From: a virus
Length of the DNA: 35,920 nucleotides
Strand: one strand, 5' to 3'
Virus record (IMG/VR): IMGVR_UViG_3300044998_000491
Location: 1 to 35,920 of that record
The notes beneath the pieces were generated by a model. It was given only the letters and a program-made list of their open reading frames with translations, did not search any database and had not been told where the DNA came from. Shown here piece by piece: positions 29,001 to 35,772 of the stretch (positions within the stretch are counted from its first letter, which is position 1; every line of letters begins with the position of its first letter). Both the position numbers and the translations under genes were made by a program.

Positions 29001-30121
29001 TCGGCGCGTTGTTTGACGGCCTTGCCAGCGCGCTGGAAGTGCTGCAAGGGCTGGTCTGGTATGTGCGGCCCAGCCAGACGCGGATGGACAACTTTGCCAG
29101 CGACGTGAAGGCGCTGTTCGAGAAATTTGCCGCCTATGCCAAGACCGATCTGGTGACATCCAGCACCAAGGCGGTGACGGAGTTTGGCAACGCGCTGGGC
29201 GCGCTTTCCGGCGGGTTGGGCGCGGCGCTGTCGCTGTTCGAGAAACTGATGAGCGCCAACTTCGATGCGTGGCTGGCGAAACCCGCGGGGCCGGGGCAGA
29301 GCGCGTCGCCGTTTGAGAAAAAGTTGCAGCAATTCAACGAAGCCCTGCACACCGCGATTGTATCGTGGAATAACTGGATCATCAACACGCTGGACAAAGA
29401 GGCGATTGCGCTGGTGGGCAGTTTCAGCGACACGCTGAAGCGGATCAGCGAAGGCTTTGGCGCAGCGTTGCAACTGTTGATTGACCTGAACGAAGAAGGG
29501 TTGCCCAGCATGGAGCGGTTGCAGCAATACCTCGATCTGGTGCTGATGCTGTTCCGCGCTTTTCTGGAAGGGCAGGGCGACCAAGCCGGGCTGGACGATG
29601 TGCCGGGGCTGGTGAAGCGGGCCGGTGAGCAGGTCATCGGCGCGCTGGGCGACATTGGTGCTGGTTTGCAGCCGCAACAGGAGAAGTGGCGGCTGTGGGG
29701 CAGCAACATGATGAAAGATGGGCTGGTGGCGGGCATCGAACAGGGGTTGTGGGCATCGGCCACACGGCTGAAGGGCGCGGGCACGGGCGCGGCGCAGCAA
29801 CTGTTGGGCGGCTTCAAAACGACGCTGGGCATTGCGTCGCCGTCGCGGGCCTTCATGGAAGCGGCGGCGGAGATTCCCACAGGGATTGCGCTGGCGCTGG
29901 ACGCGGGGCGCAGCAAGGTAGGCAGCGCGCTCGATGGCCTGCTGGCGTCGGCAGGGATGGACAGCCCCAGCGTGGAGGTGAACGGACGCAAGGAAACGCA
30001 CGTCTACTTCCATCTGGACGGCAACGGGCTGGCGGGGTTGTCGCCGTCTGACCGGCGCGCGATTCTGGACGATCTGGCGAAGGCCATGCGGATGCAAGGC
30101 ATCAGCGCTGCGCGCGCGTGA
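23096..30121 (+). CDS. Tape measure protein, 2341 aa
   Basis: The tape measure sets tail length and is ejected ahead of the DNA. Residues 1 to about 450 match the TP901-1-type domain: LAAKLTLDTTEYYRGLDNVE, then AADFESQMNVLTVAARSSG and GIKGAEAGTALKSMLTNMMS. Hydrophobic segments follow (about 400-450). KYIGAVL-x-DGD-x-LNDWLTHLP occurs twice (about 458 and 499). The central part (about 650-1040) has lower GC and repeated EYWPKIQEAV-type motifs. From about residue 1266 to 1990 there is a regular 66/65-residue repeat array. The C-terminus has the family motif LGIASPSRAFMEAAAEIP. At ~0.15 nm per residue the tail should be near 350 nm. The ribosome-binding sequence before ATG 23096 is weak. Confidence 0.95.
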   Translation: MINIGELAAKLTLDTTEYYRGLDNVERSSASLGERMTRGLATVGTALTAGVTLPLVGIGTTAAKVAADFESQMNVLTVAARSSGTGLEDLRQAALAVGADTELIGISAAEAADAMTNFYKAGLDTTDIFGDLEGYLEGNISLTGALRAAVDLAAASELDLAQASDVVAIAMATFGLSAEDAGRIADSFVGSADASLASVGDLAQAMINFGPTAASFGFTLEQANTALALLSTRGIKGAEAGTALKSMLTNMMSNTNAVKDAWRDLGVSLYDSEGAMRALPDVIGDLETAMAGMTEQQRNQYIQTLAGTYGMKALQTLLAEGKSGWDDMTASIEDAATAQEVANARTQGFHSAMEQLQGVIETLLIQVGTPLIENFLTPAARWLGEMAGSLSERLTPALADFLVKAGLVVAGAGPLALLLAQLPKLIGFLTGPVGLIAGVIGLGIAFELQTGIISSFAKYIGAVLEDGDTLNDWLTHLPKAMQPAAKAFGELVDDLAALVKYIGAVLADGDYLNDWLTHLPEAIRGVVVEMGKMIALLAEGDTKGAFGLFQTWIAGGIRSIDENKGQWVADIGKRIGDLLGAAAAWVSANIGPRAAELWAQVRTWVEDAWAEMERNKDKWAAQIGQGLKDALDGAAAWLAQNVGDKVELPAAFKGLIDEWNEIATDLQTVWDTVTAYLTPTIDQLHESFGNMLDGLSKLGPSWQRFWDTIKPVIDGLAKLLGGAVILAVKLLGETVAAVFDSIPGTIENVLDTATTFLETVETTWNETVKLVKAVVDGDWNKAWKSAENIAAALVTFVGTSLTGLIDTVKTWGGNLLRGVRSALEDLPGDAGKFFTELFEKADEELGKVKAFLDDTLPKAAAFLQEKFDEYWPKIQEAVTDVTDTLWPVLDGLKEFLFTDLPDAASELKTKFEEYWPKVQEAVSTAWDTIKPWLEALEDVIVAIKDSVVTFASTWDEKWNAAKQKITDIGDALKTPIEAVKGAIDDVISAVNSLVDLIANPFTITIRVPTPTWPTPPQWLQNLWNGITGVPSGPPSTPPNVPPTNPDGSRRFESVIGGSGLIAGGKALLTDFTGIVDQLARVARAMIDVARDLFAEVGDEEQRKVIDKQMELFNQLAASTRGLTDAYAALAQELPEVDTARITSVMRVARELMGELLIAARELFGDASAEDLDKRLPAVEAFASLGSKLGSFVSGVVGAWGTLGGELPPVPDDLRQRIGALLGVVAVVADEIEGMTARDWANVAALAAQMQPVMDIVSGAARALQDMAAWKPTPGMGQISTEILKWAVSVVEFLRGHAAQHMGDEAPQMDVFGDAVGAAMSVLSDTAQALQTLAQWKPTAGMGEISTNLAKFAVAVVELMAGHAQKVLGDEVPNITAFGEAAGAAMAVLSDTAQALMVLKQWTPTAGMGAISTNVAKFAVAVVELIVSLAKRFDQEGLDAAKRMAEAQTPIMQAIQSTVLMMQALKEWEGAPNLGRISTNVALFAAAVIDLMVSLATRFQQEGLDAAKAMSEAAGPVMDALSGTLSLMAGLKEWQGAEGLGVKSSNVIKFAVAIVDFVIALAQKFDAEGIAAAQRFATAAGPVMSALESALNFMNGLKEWEGAPGLGVKSTNIIKFAVAVVDLVRALAAQFSEEGLAAAAELGDTIGRVTAGLKTALDLLNGLRDYTEVPETNVLQFEQDLLFIMQRLRVWLSGPLATLADETVTAAAQAIGVIAGGLRGAVDLLNGLRDYTAVPETNVLQFEQDLTFLLQRMIFWLTGPLAIYADEVVEKAGRTIGVVLGGLGDALGLLKGLKEYTRPTMSVIEDFVADVTKTFRMFADWVLLEFADGVPDVIAKFGAAASSLFSGLTSALTLLKGLKDYTQVPQQAMDDFMADVQRIVDAFVRWVGGRFGDKVDEGVVAWGDAMSSLFGGLSSALKLLLELPKYVPPAQSAMDRFVDDVLHMMVYFISIMPPLDDETAKAVTAFGSTIGALFDGLASALEVLQGLVWYVRPSQTRMDNFASDVKALFEKFAAYAKTDLVTSSTKAVTEFGNALGALSGGLGAALSLFEKLMSANFDAWLAKPAGPGQSASPFEKKLQQFNEALHTAIVSWNNWIINTLDKEAIALVGSFSDTLKRISEGFGAALQLLIDLNEEGLPSMERLQQYLDLVLMLFRAFLEGQGDQAGLDDVPGLVKRAGEQVIGALGDIGAGLQPQQEKWRLWGSNMMKDGLVAGIEQGLWASATRLKGAGTGAAQQLLGGFKTTLGIASPSRAFMEAAAEIPTGIALALDAGRSKVGSALDGLLASAGMDSPSVEVNGRKETHVYFHLDGNGLAGLSPSDRRAILDDLAKAMRMQGISAARA
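26891..29250 (+). repeat. Tape-measure repeat array, 198/195-bp units
   Basis: The codons for an 'L-x-x-W' or 'L-x-x-Y' core recur at 26891, 27089, 27287, 27485, 27683, 27881, 28079, 28274, 28469, 28664, 28859, 29051 and about 29246. The first six steps are exactly 198 bp (66 residues), the next four 195 bp and the next one 192 bp. Each unit ends one helix and begins another, with a conserved aromatic residue. Confidence 0.85.
28062..28330 (+). repeat. Near-identical 74-bp direct repeat inside the tape measure
   Basis: The bases 28062-28135 and 28257-28330 differ at one position (GAA/GCA in DYTEVPETN versus DYTAVPETN). They are two successive units of the array, offset by 195 bp. Such DNA identity is far above that of other units and points to recent duplication or gene conversion. 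Confidence 0.8.
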
Positions 30122-30133
30122 TGAAAAGGTGTT

Positions 30134-30805
30134 CTATGATTTTCGTCTTTTGTATCGCACAATGCGTCCAATTTGGCTCTGAGATACACCAAATTCCACC
30201 GCAAGCACGGTTTGCGTTATGTTCTCTTTGGCGTACCGTTGACGAATCTCTGCGACTTGCGCATCAGATAATTTATATAACGCATATTTCCCTTTGGGAG
30301 AACGTTTTCGGCGTTGAGCAGAGGATGGTACTCGGTTTTCATAATGCAAAATCCCCCAGACTTGGCGTATTCCAACGCCAAATCGTTGCGCTAATGCGGG
30401 TTGGCTTATCTCCCCTGTGGCATACAGTTGCCGGATTTCAGCGACTTGTTTATCGGATAATTTGCAACTGGGGTGTTTCTCTCCGCGCACCCAATTACGG
30501 CGTCCTTTCTTCTGACAATCTGACAGATTGTCTTTTTGTGTACCAAGAAACAGGTGTGAAGGATTTACACAAGAGGGATTATCACAGTGATGGCATACAC
30601 ATAGACAATCAGGGATGGAGCCATTGGTCAGTTCCCATGCAACGCGAGAGGCAATTGCCATATGGTTATTCCAACGAATCTCACCATATCCGCGCTTGTC
30701 TTTCGCGGCAATCCACAGCCAGCAAGCGTCAACGCCACCGGACTTGTCAACCTTTGACCAAAAACGTTGTAAATCACGTGCAGAAGGAGTATACTGGGGT
30801 TGCAT
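30134..30805 (-). CDS. HNH homing endonuclease with two helix-turn-helix repeats
   Basis: A 223-residue protein on the - strand, stop TAG at 30136-30134. It starts at ATG 30805 with AAAGGAGA about 8 bases upstream. The N-terminal half is an HNH nuclease of the phage homing type: FWSKVDKSGGVDACWLWIAA, then ASRVAWELTNGSIPD and CHHCDNPSCVNPSHLFLGTQ (H72/H73, N81, H84, with Cys 71, 74, 79). KDNLSD follows. The C-terminal half has two helix-turn-helix units (KLSDKQVAEIRQLYATGEIS at about 114, KLSDAQVAEIRQRYAKENIT at about 176). It lies antisense between tape measure and hub genes and has lower GC than its surroundings, signs of a free-standing selfish gene. Confidence 0.92.
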   Translation of the reverse strand: MQPQYTPSARDLQRFWSKVDKSGGVDACWLWIAAKDKRGYGEIRWNNHMAIASRVAWELTNGSIPDCLCVCHHCDNPSCVNPSHLFLGTQKDNLSDCQKKGRRNWVRGEKHPSCKLSDKQVAEIRQLYATGEISQPALAQRFGVGIRQVWGILHYENRVPSSAQRRKRSPKGKYALYKLSDAQVAEIRQRYAKENITQTVLAVEFGVSQSQIGRIVRYKRRKS

Positions 30806-30831
30806 TTCCGAATCTCCTTTCGGGATGCCAT

Positions 30832-30871
30832 CCCCAGGCTGTTCTAGCAGCGCTGGGGAGTTTTCTTGTCT
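30832..30871 (+). terminator. Stem-loop with T-rich tail, possible terminator
   Basis: CCCCAG (30832-30837) pairs with CTGGGG (30853-30858), with CTG/CAG able to pair inside. TTTTCTTGTCT follows on the + strand. It could stop + strand messages, or be part of the untranslated leader of the HNH gene on the - strand. Confidence 0.35.
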
Positions 30872-30874
30872 CTG

Positions 30875-30903
30875 ATTGTAACATAAATACGGAAATCAGG
30901 CAA
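30875..30903 (-). promoter_or_regulatory. Promoter of the HNH endonuclease gene
   Basis: On the - strand: TTGCCT (30903-30898), exactly 17 bases, TACAAT (30880-30875) preceded by TGT (extended -10). It lies about 70 bases upstream of the HNH start codon, so the gene can be expressed independently of, and against, the late operon. Confidence 0.7.
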
Positions 30904-30968
30904 GGAAAATACAGGGAAGATATGCGCCTGCATATTACTTGCATGATTTCCGCGCAAGGGCTTAACCA

Positions 30969-33698
30969 ATGCCAACACTGCTGGAAACCGACAAGACGGT
31001 CAAGATCACGATCAACAGCGTGGATCGCTCGGCCAATTACCGGACAGGGACAATCCACATTCACACGACGCTGGGCGCGGAAGTGGACACCTGCCAGTTT
31101 GAGTTGGAAGACACTGACGGGACGCTGCCCGCGTTCACCGGCTGGCTGGATGTGCTGGTGGAAGACGAAACGGGCGCTGACCTGTTTGGCGGCGTCATCG
31201 TCAATGCGATCCCCAAGCATCAGCCGGGCGGCGACCGGCTGATCTGGGCGATTTCGTGCGTTGACTACTCGGCGCTGATGCAGACGAAGGTGGTGGACGG
31301 GATTTACGTTGGCGAAACCGCCGCCGACATTCTGGACGATCTGTTCACCACGTATTTGCCGGAGATTGACGCGACGACCCACGTGGCAACGGGCGGGACG
31401 CGGACGATGCGCTTTGACCGCGTGACGCTGTTTGACGCGGTGAAGATGCTGGCCGATGTGGACGGGTATTTGTGGTGGGTGGACGCGTCCAAGAATCTGC
31501 ATTACATCGCGCCGGGCAGCGCGGCGGCTGCGCCGTTCAACGTGGGCGACGCGGAGAACAGCGATTACGCTGCGATCTACCCGTACCTCGATGGCACGCT
31601 CACTGTGGATTATGACGACAGGGAAATCCGCAACCGGGTCATCGTGCATGGCGGGACGTATGCCAGCGGGCAGACGACGGACACCTTCAGCGGCGACGAC
31701 ACGACGGAGACGTTTACGCTGACCAACCGGCCCCTGCGTTCGATCATTGCCGTGCTGGTGGGGGGTGCGGCGCAGGCGGTGGGGCGCGACTGGATTGACA
31801 ATCCCGCCAACTTTGACGTGCTGGTGAATTACAACTACGGCACGCTGACATGGGCCACGCCGCCGCCGACGGGAACCGACAACATCACCGTCATTTACAC
31901 CTATGACATCAGCATCCGCGTGACGCGCAACGACAGCGCGTCGCAGACGGCGTATGGTCGCGTGTTTGAGTTTGTGCATATTGACCGCTCCATTGGCAGC
32001 GAAGCGCAGGCTGAGGCGCTGGCCGACGCGATCCTGAATGCGTACGCGGGACGGCGGACGTATGGCTCATTTTCGGTGCAGATGCCGGGCCTTGCGCCGG
32101 GGCAGGAAATTGAAATCACCGACACGGCGATGGGGTGGTCAGCGGAAGCCTTTATCATCCAGTCGGTGACGCTGACGGAACCCGTTGTCGGCGTGTTTGA
32201 ATTGCGGGTGGCGTTTGGCGACCGGGAGCCGGGCTTCACCGCGATTGCGCGCGGCTTTGGTGGTGGTGCGGGCGGCGCGGCGGTGGGTGGCGCGGGAACA
32301 GGCGGCGGTGGCGGCGGGCAGGCCGCGTACGACGTGCCCGCGTCGCCGGGTGGGTTGGAGCACGTCAACCAGTCGTTGGGCATCATCTATGTGGGCCGCG
32401 CGCAGTTTCTGGAAATCGGCACAAATTTCAACGGCTGGAACGATTACGATACCGCGTCTGGTGTCGTGGTGGGCTATGACTACATTGATGATACGGGCAG
32501 GATACTGGTTCTCAATTCAGGGAACGCTCTGGTCACGGTTGACAATACTGGCATCAGCATTGCCGAAGGCGACTCTGTCAACAATCAGGTAAGGTGGTAT
32601 GACGGCTCCACCCGCATTGGTTGGCTCTACGGGCAGGGTGGTACATTTCCTAGCGAACCGACAATGCGACTTGGGGCTGAAGGCAATGCGTCAATAGACA
32701 CCGCAACTGTGGTTTTGGAAGTGCGTAGCGATGATGGCCTCGTCGCTGGCCTTCTGTCAGTAACTGTACAGGGCGGGGCCAGTTATACCGCCATTCGCCA
32801 CCATGCAGACACGCATATCTGGGAAAACGAGAACGGCAATGAACTGGCGCAACTGGTGACAGCCGATGGCCTGAAACTGAATGTCACGGACACGGCAAGC
32901 GGTGTCTTCCATGCGCGCGGCCTGTCGGCGGACAGTGGCGTGGTGGCGCGCTTCACCAACAGCAATTTTATTGTATCAACGCAGGGGTCGTCGCTGGTGG
33001 TCGGGCAGGGAGCGACGACGGGCGACACATACAGTTATCTGCAAGCGACACGGGCGGGCGCAACGGTGGTGACCGACCTGGCGCTGAACCCCAGCGGCGG
33101 CAACATTGGGCTGGGCGCGGCGGCGGTTAGCGGGATGCAGGTTGCCATCCCCGCGGGCAGCACGGCGGCGCTGAACCTGTCCAGCACGGCGGGGACGGCG
33201 GCGGGGGGCATCCTGTGGGGTACAGATACCAATCTGTACCGTGTCGCTGCAGGAATACTGGCAACCTCTGCCAATAGCGGCTCTGTTGTGCCGACATTTC
33301 GCCTTGTGGATACGGATACTGACGTTGGCAACGCGCAGATTATCGGCGCGCTGGAGTTCTATTCCAACGACGGTTCGACGGGGTTCCCCAATGTCGGCGC
33401 GGCGGTGAAGGCTGTCTCGGAGTCGGCGTTCGGCAATGATTATGGACTGGTCTTCTACACCAAAAACACATCGGGTAGCCTGACCGAAGGTGGGCGGTTC
33501 ACGGCGGCGGGCAACCTGTCGCTGGCTCAAAACATCCTGATGGGCGCGAAGTTCATCCAACTGACAGAGATGTCTGACCCGGCTGCTCCCGCTGCCAACG
33601 GCGCGCGGCTGTACACGAAAGACAATGGGGCGGGTAAGACGCAACTGGTGGTTCGTTTCAATTCGGGCGCGGTGCAGGTCATCGCGACAGAACCGTGA
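30969..33698 (+). CDS. Tail hub / baseplate protein fused to a tail fibre
   Basis: A 909-residue protein (ATG 30969, AAGGG eight bases before it). Residues 1 to about 425 have the form of a siphophage distal tail or hub protein: KITINSVDRSANYRTGTIHI, DTCQFELEDTDGTLPAF, AISCVDYSALMQTKVVDGIY, and a gp27-like middle. A glycine linker (about 430-452, GFGGGAGG... then GGGGGGQ) leads to a beta-rich fibre half. It ends QLTEMSDPAAPAANGARLYT and RFNSGAVQVIATEP, a very common phage fibre tail. The stretch 32400-32800 is less GC-rich, which suggests exchange of the receptor-binding part. It would bind the host surface. Confidence 0.85.
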   Translation: MPTLLETDKTVKITINSVDRSANYRTGTIHIHTTLGAEVDTCQFELEDTDGTLPAFTGWLDVLVEDETGADLFGGVIVNAIPKHQPGGDRLIWAISCVDYSALMQTKVVDGIYVGETAADILDDLFTTYLPEIDATTHVATGGTRTMRFDRVTLFDAVKMLADVDGYLWWVDASKNLHYIAPGSAAAAPFNVGDAENSDYAAIYPYLDGTLTVDYDDREIRNRVIVHGGTYASGQTTDTFSGDDTTETFTLTNRPLRSIIAVLVGGAAQAVGRDWIDNPANFDVLVNYNYGTLTWATPPPTGTDNITVIYTYDISIRVTRNDSASQTAYGRVFEFVHIDRSIGSEAQAEALADAILNAYAGRRTYGSFSVQMPGLAPGQEIEITDTAMGWSAEAFIIQSVTLTEPVVGVFELRVAFGDREPGFTAIARGFGGGAGGAAVGGAGTGGGGGGQAAYDVPASPGGLEHVNQSLGIIYVGRAQFLEIGTNFNGWNDYDTASGVVVGYDYIDDTGRILVLNSGNALVTVDNTGISIAEGDSVNNQVRWYDGSTRIGWLYGQGGTFPSEPTMRLGAEGNASIDTATVVLEVRSDDGLVAGLLSVTVQGGASYTAIRHHADTHIWENENGNELAQLVTADGLKLNVTDTASGVFHARGLSADSGVVARFTNSNFIVSTQGSSLVVGQGATTGDTYSYLQATRAGATVVTDLALNPSGGNIGLGAAAVSGMQVAIPAGSTAALNLSSTAGTAAGGILWGTDTNLYRVAAGILATSANSGSVVPTFRLVDTDTDVGNAQIIGALEFYSNDGSTGFPNVGAAVKAVSESAFGNDYGLVFYTKNTSGSLTEGGRFTAAGNLSLAQNILMGAKFIQLTEMSDPAAPAANGARLYTKDNGAGKTQLVVRFNSGAVQVIATEP

Positions 33699-33711
33699 GG
33701 GAGTACAATAC

Positions 33712-33960
33712 ATGGCCCGTATCACGCTGGATATTCCCGACCCGCTGGCGGCGCGCGTGGGCGCGGCGTTCATGGCGACGTTCAACTATGACGAGGCGAC
33801 GGACGGCGAACCGACGGCGGCAAACCGGTTGCGCTTTGTGGAAAAGCACCTGAAACGCTATTTGCGCGATGTGACACTGGCCTATGAGGTCGAACACGCC
33901 GTCCAGACCACGCGTGACACGGAAGGGCCGCGCCTGAAGGAAGAATTATCGTCGATCTAG
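33712..33960 (+). CDS. Small conserved-looking tail-region protein, 82 aa
   Basis: ATG 33712 follows GAGGGAG at 33696-33702. The protein starts MARITLDIPDPLAARVGAAF and is mostly helical, with charged patches (NRLRFVEKHLKRYLRDVTLA). The first ~15 residues look like the beta strand and helix of a ribbon-helix-helix or similar small module, but the next segment (NYDEATDGEPTAANRLRF) is not typical. Small proteins of this kind are frequent after tail fibre genes. The function is not known. Confidence 0.6.
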   Translation: MARITLDIPDPLAARVGAAFMATFNYDEATDGEPTAANRLRFVEKHLKRYLRDVTLAYEVEHAVQTTRDTEGPRLKEELSSI

Positions 33961-34006
33961 GGGAAAACTGACGCTAAACTTACAGAACTGACAGAAAGGA
34001 CACACG

Positions 34007-34405
34007 ATGAAGGTCGAGTTTGGGCAGATCATTGTAGACCTTGAGAATCAGCCGATTCACGACAATCAGGGCGACCCGACAAAATCGGGGCCGATCCTGA
34101 CACTGGCGCGCGCCAGCGTCAACGCGCTGCTGGCGATTTACCGCGGCGAAGAAAACATTGACGGGACGGAAAAGGTGCGCCGGTTCAACCTGGCGCAGCG
34201 CATCAGCAGCGGCGGCGTCGTTGACCTGACCGCGGAAGACACCGTGTTGGTCAAGACGCTGATCAGCAAACTGTATGGCCCGCTGGTGGTGGGCCGCGCC
34301 TACGCGATGCTGGAAAGCGGTGGGGCGACGGAACCCGCCGCGGGAAAGCCGGAGAAAGCCACAAGGCGGCAGGCTGACAGGAGTCAGCAAAATGGCAACG
34401 GTTGA
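34007..34405 (+). CDS. Hypothetical protein, 132 aa
   Basis: ATG 34007 has a good ribosome-binding sequence (AGAAAGGA). The start KVEFGQIIVDLENQPIHDNQ, then DPTKSGPILTLARASVNALL and EKVRRFNLAQRISSGGVVDL, is an alpha/beta pattern resembling small phage proteins that follow fibre genes. The C-terminal 25 residues are low-complexity and charged (KPEKATRRQADRSQQNGNG). The hairpin that holds the next gene's ribosome-binding site lies inside its 3' end. I do not recognise the family. Confidence 0.6.
   Translation: MKVEFGQIIVDLENQPIHDNQGDPTKSGPILTLARASVNALLAIYRGEENIDGTEKVRRFNLAQRISSGGVVDLTAEDTVLVKTLISKLYGPLVVGRAYAMLESGGATEPAAGKPEKATRRQADRSQQNGNG
34373..34388 (+). promoter_or_regulatory. Ribosome-binding site in a hairpin loop
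   Basis: GCTGAC AGGA GTCAGC is a perfect 6-bp stem whose loop and first 3' base give AGGAG (34379-34383), 8 bases before ATG 34392. The stem would hold the site open, or hide it if more of it pairs. It lies within the coding end of the previous gene and is a relative of the 14581-14637 repeats. Confidence 0.55.
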
Positions 34406-35765
34406 TCCGGCATTGCGGGCGCAGTTTGACGCATGGTGGGAGCAGGCCACAAAGCCCGCCAAAGATGCGTTGTGGGCGCGCACAGCAGAACTGTGGGCCA
34501 CGCGGGCGGAACTGAGGCTGGCGCAGGCACAGTTGGCAGACGCCGAACGCGCGCTGGCCGATTGCCTGACCGGCGAAGAACCGCCGCCGCAACCGCCGCC
34601 GCCGCCCGCTGTGGACTTTGCCACGCGGGCGGTGGTGTGGCTGCCGTCGCTGCGCGAAGCAGACTGGCGCGCGCTGCTGAATCAGGATTTGGCGCGCGTG
34701 CGCGCGGTGGTGGGCAGGCCGGACATGGCCTTCACCGCGTGGGGCGCAGAGGTATTGGCGCAACTGGCGGCGTTGGGCAAAGAGTTCTGGGCCTACATCC
34801 GCTCGCCGCTGCACACCGCGACCGCGCCCACGTCATACAGCGCGTATGAGATCGGCGTCAAGGATTTGGCGGGGCGCAAAAATGCGTGGGTGCGCTGGGC
34901 GACGACACCAGATATTCCACAGGACAGGCGCGGCACGGTGATGCAGCGCAGCGGTGGCTTTGACGCGGACACCGTGCCGTGGGCCATGTTTGCGGAACAC
35001 GCGGCGCTGACCATTGAAGCGGCGCAGCGGGTGGGCGGAAAAATCATCGTTGACGGTGTGCCGACGTGGCAAATCTACGCGACCGACCCCGCGGCGGCGG
35101 ATTACGACGGCGACGGCGTGGCCGATGCGAAGGCCATGGGCTTCGAGGCGTTGGCGACGAAACAGCACGCCGCGCTGGTGGCGTGGCTCAATATCCTGAC
35201 GGGCGCGGGCTTGCAGATCATCTGCAACAACGCGTGGGAACCCGCCGACATTGCCCTGACGCCGCGCGACGGGGGGCAGCGGTGGGAATTCGCGGGCGGC
35301 AAGCCATTCATCACACCGGCCACGTTTTGGGAGATGCCCATCGCGGGGATCATGTCGGAAGACGGTAGTTTTCCGTATTACCACCGCGGGCATCCGTACC
35401 AGCAGGGGCCGAAACTGTCGGAGACGTGGCACGTCCACATGGCGGCGGCGTGGGCGATGAAGCAGCGCGGCAAGCGGTTCTGGATGATGGGTAACTACAA
35501 ACTGTTTGCGCCGCCGCTGACGGCGGAACAGGCGCGGCGGTTCCGCATGGCTTCCGCGCTGCTGGTGGATGCCGATGTGGTGGTGGACGCGCCCGGTGAC
35601 TTGGCGCTGAATCTGGGTAAGCCGCTGGGGCCGGCGCGCGCCGGCGATGTGACCTTTGCCACTGCAACGGGCAACTGGGGCGCGCTGACGTGGGTGCGGG
35701 ATTTTGAGCATGGCCGGGTGGTGTGCAACGCCAGCACGAAGGAAGCGCAATTTTTGCCAACGTAG
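34392..35765 (+). CDS. Putative tail-associated glycoside hydrolase
   Basis: A 457-residue protein; its start is set by the hairpin-borne ribosome-binding site. Residues 1-60 are a coiled coil (ALWARTAELWATRAELRLAQ), then a proline linker (EEPPPQPPPPP), then a ~380-residue domain. That domain holds KIIVDGVPTWQIYATDP, ADYDGDGVADAKAMG (D237/D239/D241/D245, a calcium-loop pattern), GAGLQIICNNAWEPAD, SETWHVHMAAAWAMKQRGKR, and an end TWVRDFEHGRVVCNAST. The last part resembles the C-terminal strand of putative (beta/alpha)8 glycosidases ('RdFenG.vlvN'). I infer a virion enzyme acting on host surface sugars. The family is not certain. Confidence 0.55.
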   Translation: MATVDPALRAQFDAWWEQATKPAKDALWARTAELWATRAELRLAQAQLADAERALADCLTGEEPPPQPPPPPAVDFATRAVVWLPSLREADWRALLNQDLARVRAVVGRPDMAFTAWGAEVLAQLAALGKEFWAYIRSPLHTATAPTSYSAYEIGVKDLAGRKNAWVRWATTPDIPQDRRGTVMQRSGGFDADTVPWAMFAEHAALTIEAAQRVGGKIIVDGVPTWQIYATDPAAADYDGDGVADAKAMGFEALATKQHAALVAWLNILTGAGLQIICNNAWEPADIALTPRDGGQRWEFAGGKPFITPATFWEMPIAGIMSEDGSFPYYHRGHPYQQGPKLSETWHVHMAAAWAMKQRGKRFWMMGNYKLFAPPLTAEQARRFRMASALLVDADVVVDAPGDLALNLGKPLGPARAGDVTFATATGNWGALTWVRDFEHGRVVCNASTKEAQFLPT

Positions 35766-35772
35766 AGGGGCC

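Noticed and set aside
28652-30097. 481-codon - strand open frame opposite the tape measure C-terminus
   Set aside because: Low-complexity antisense artefact caused by GC-rich third positions.
30118-31242. Long + strand frame across the HNH gene into the hub gene
   Set aside because: It is antisense to the HNH endonuclease, whose motifs, ribosome-binding site and promoter are clear, and it overlaps the well-supported hub frame.
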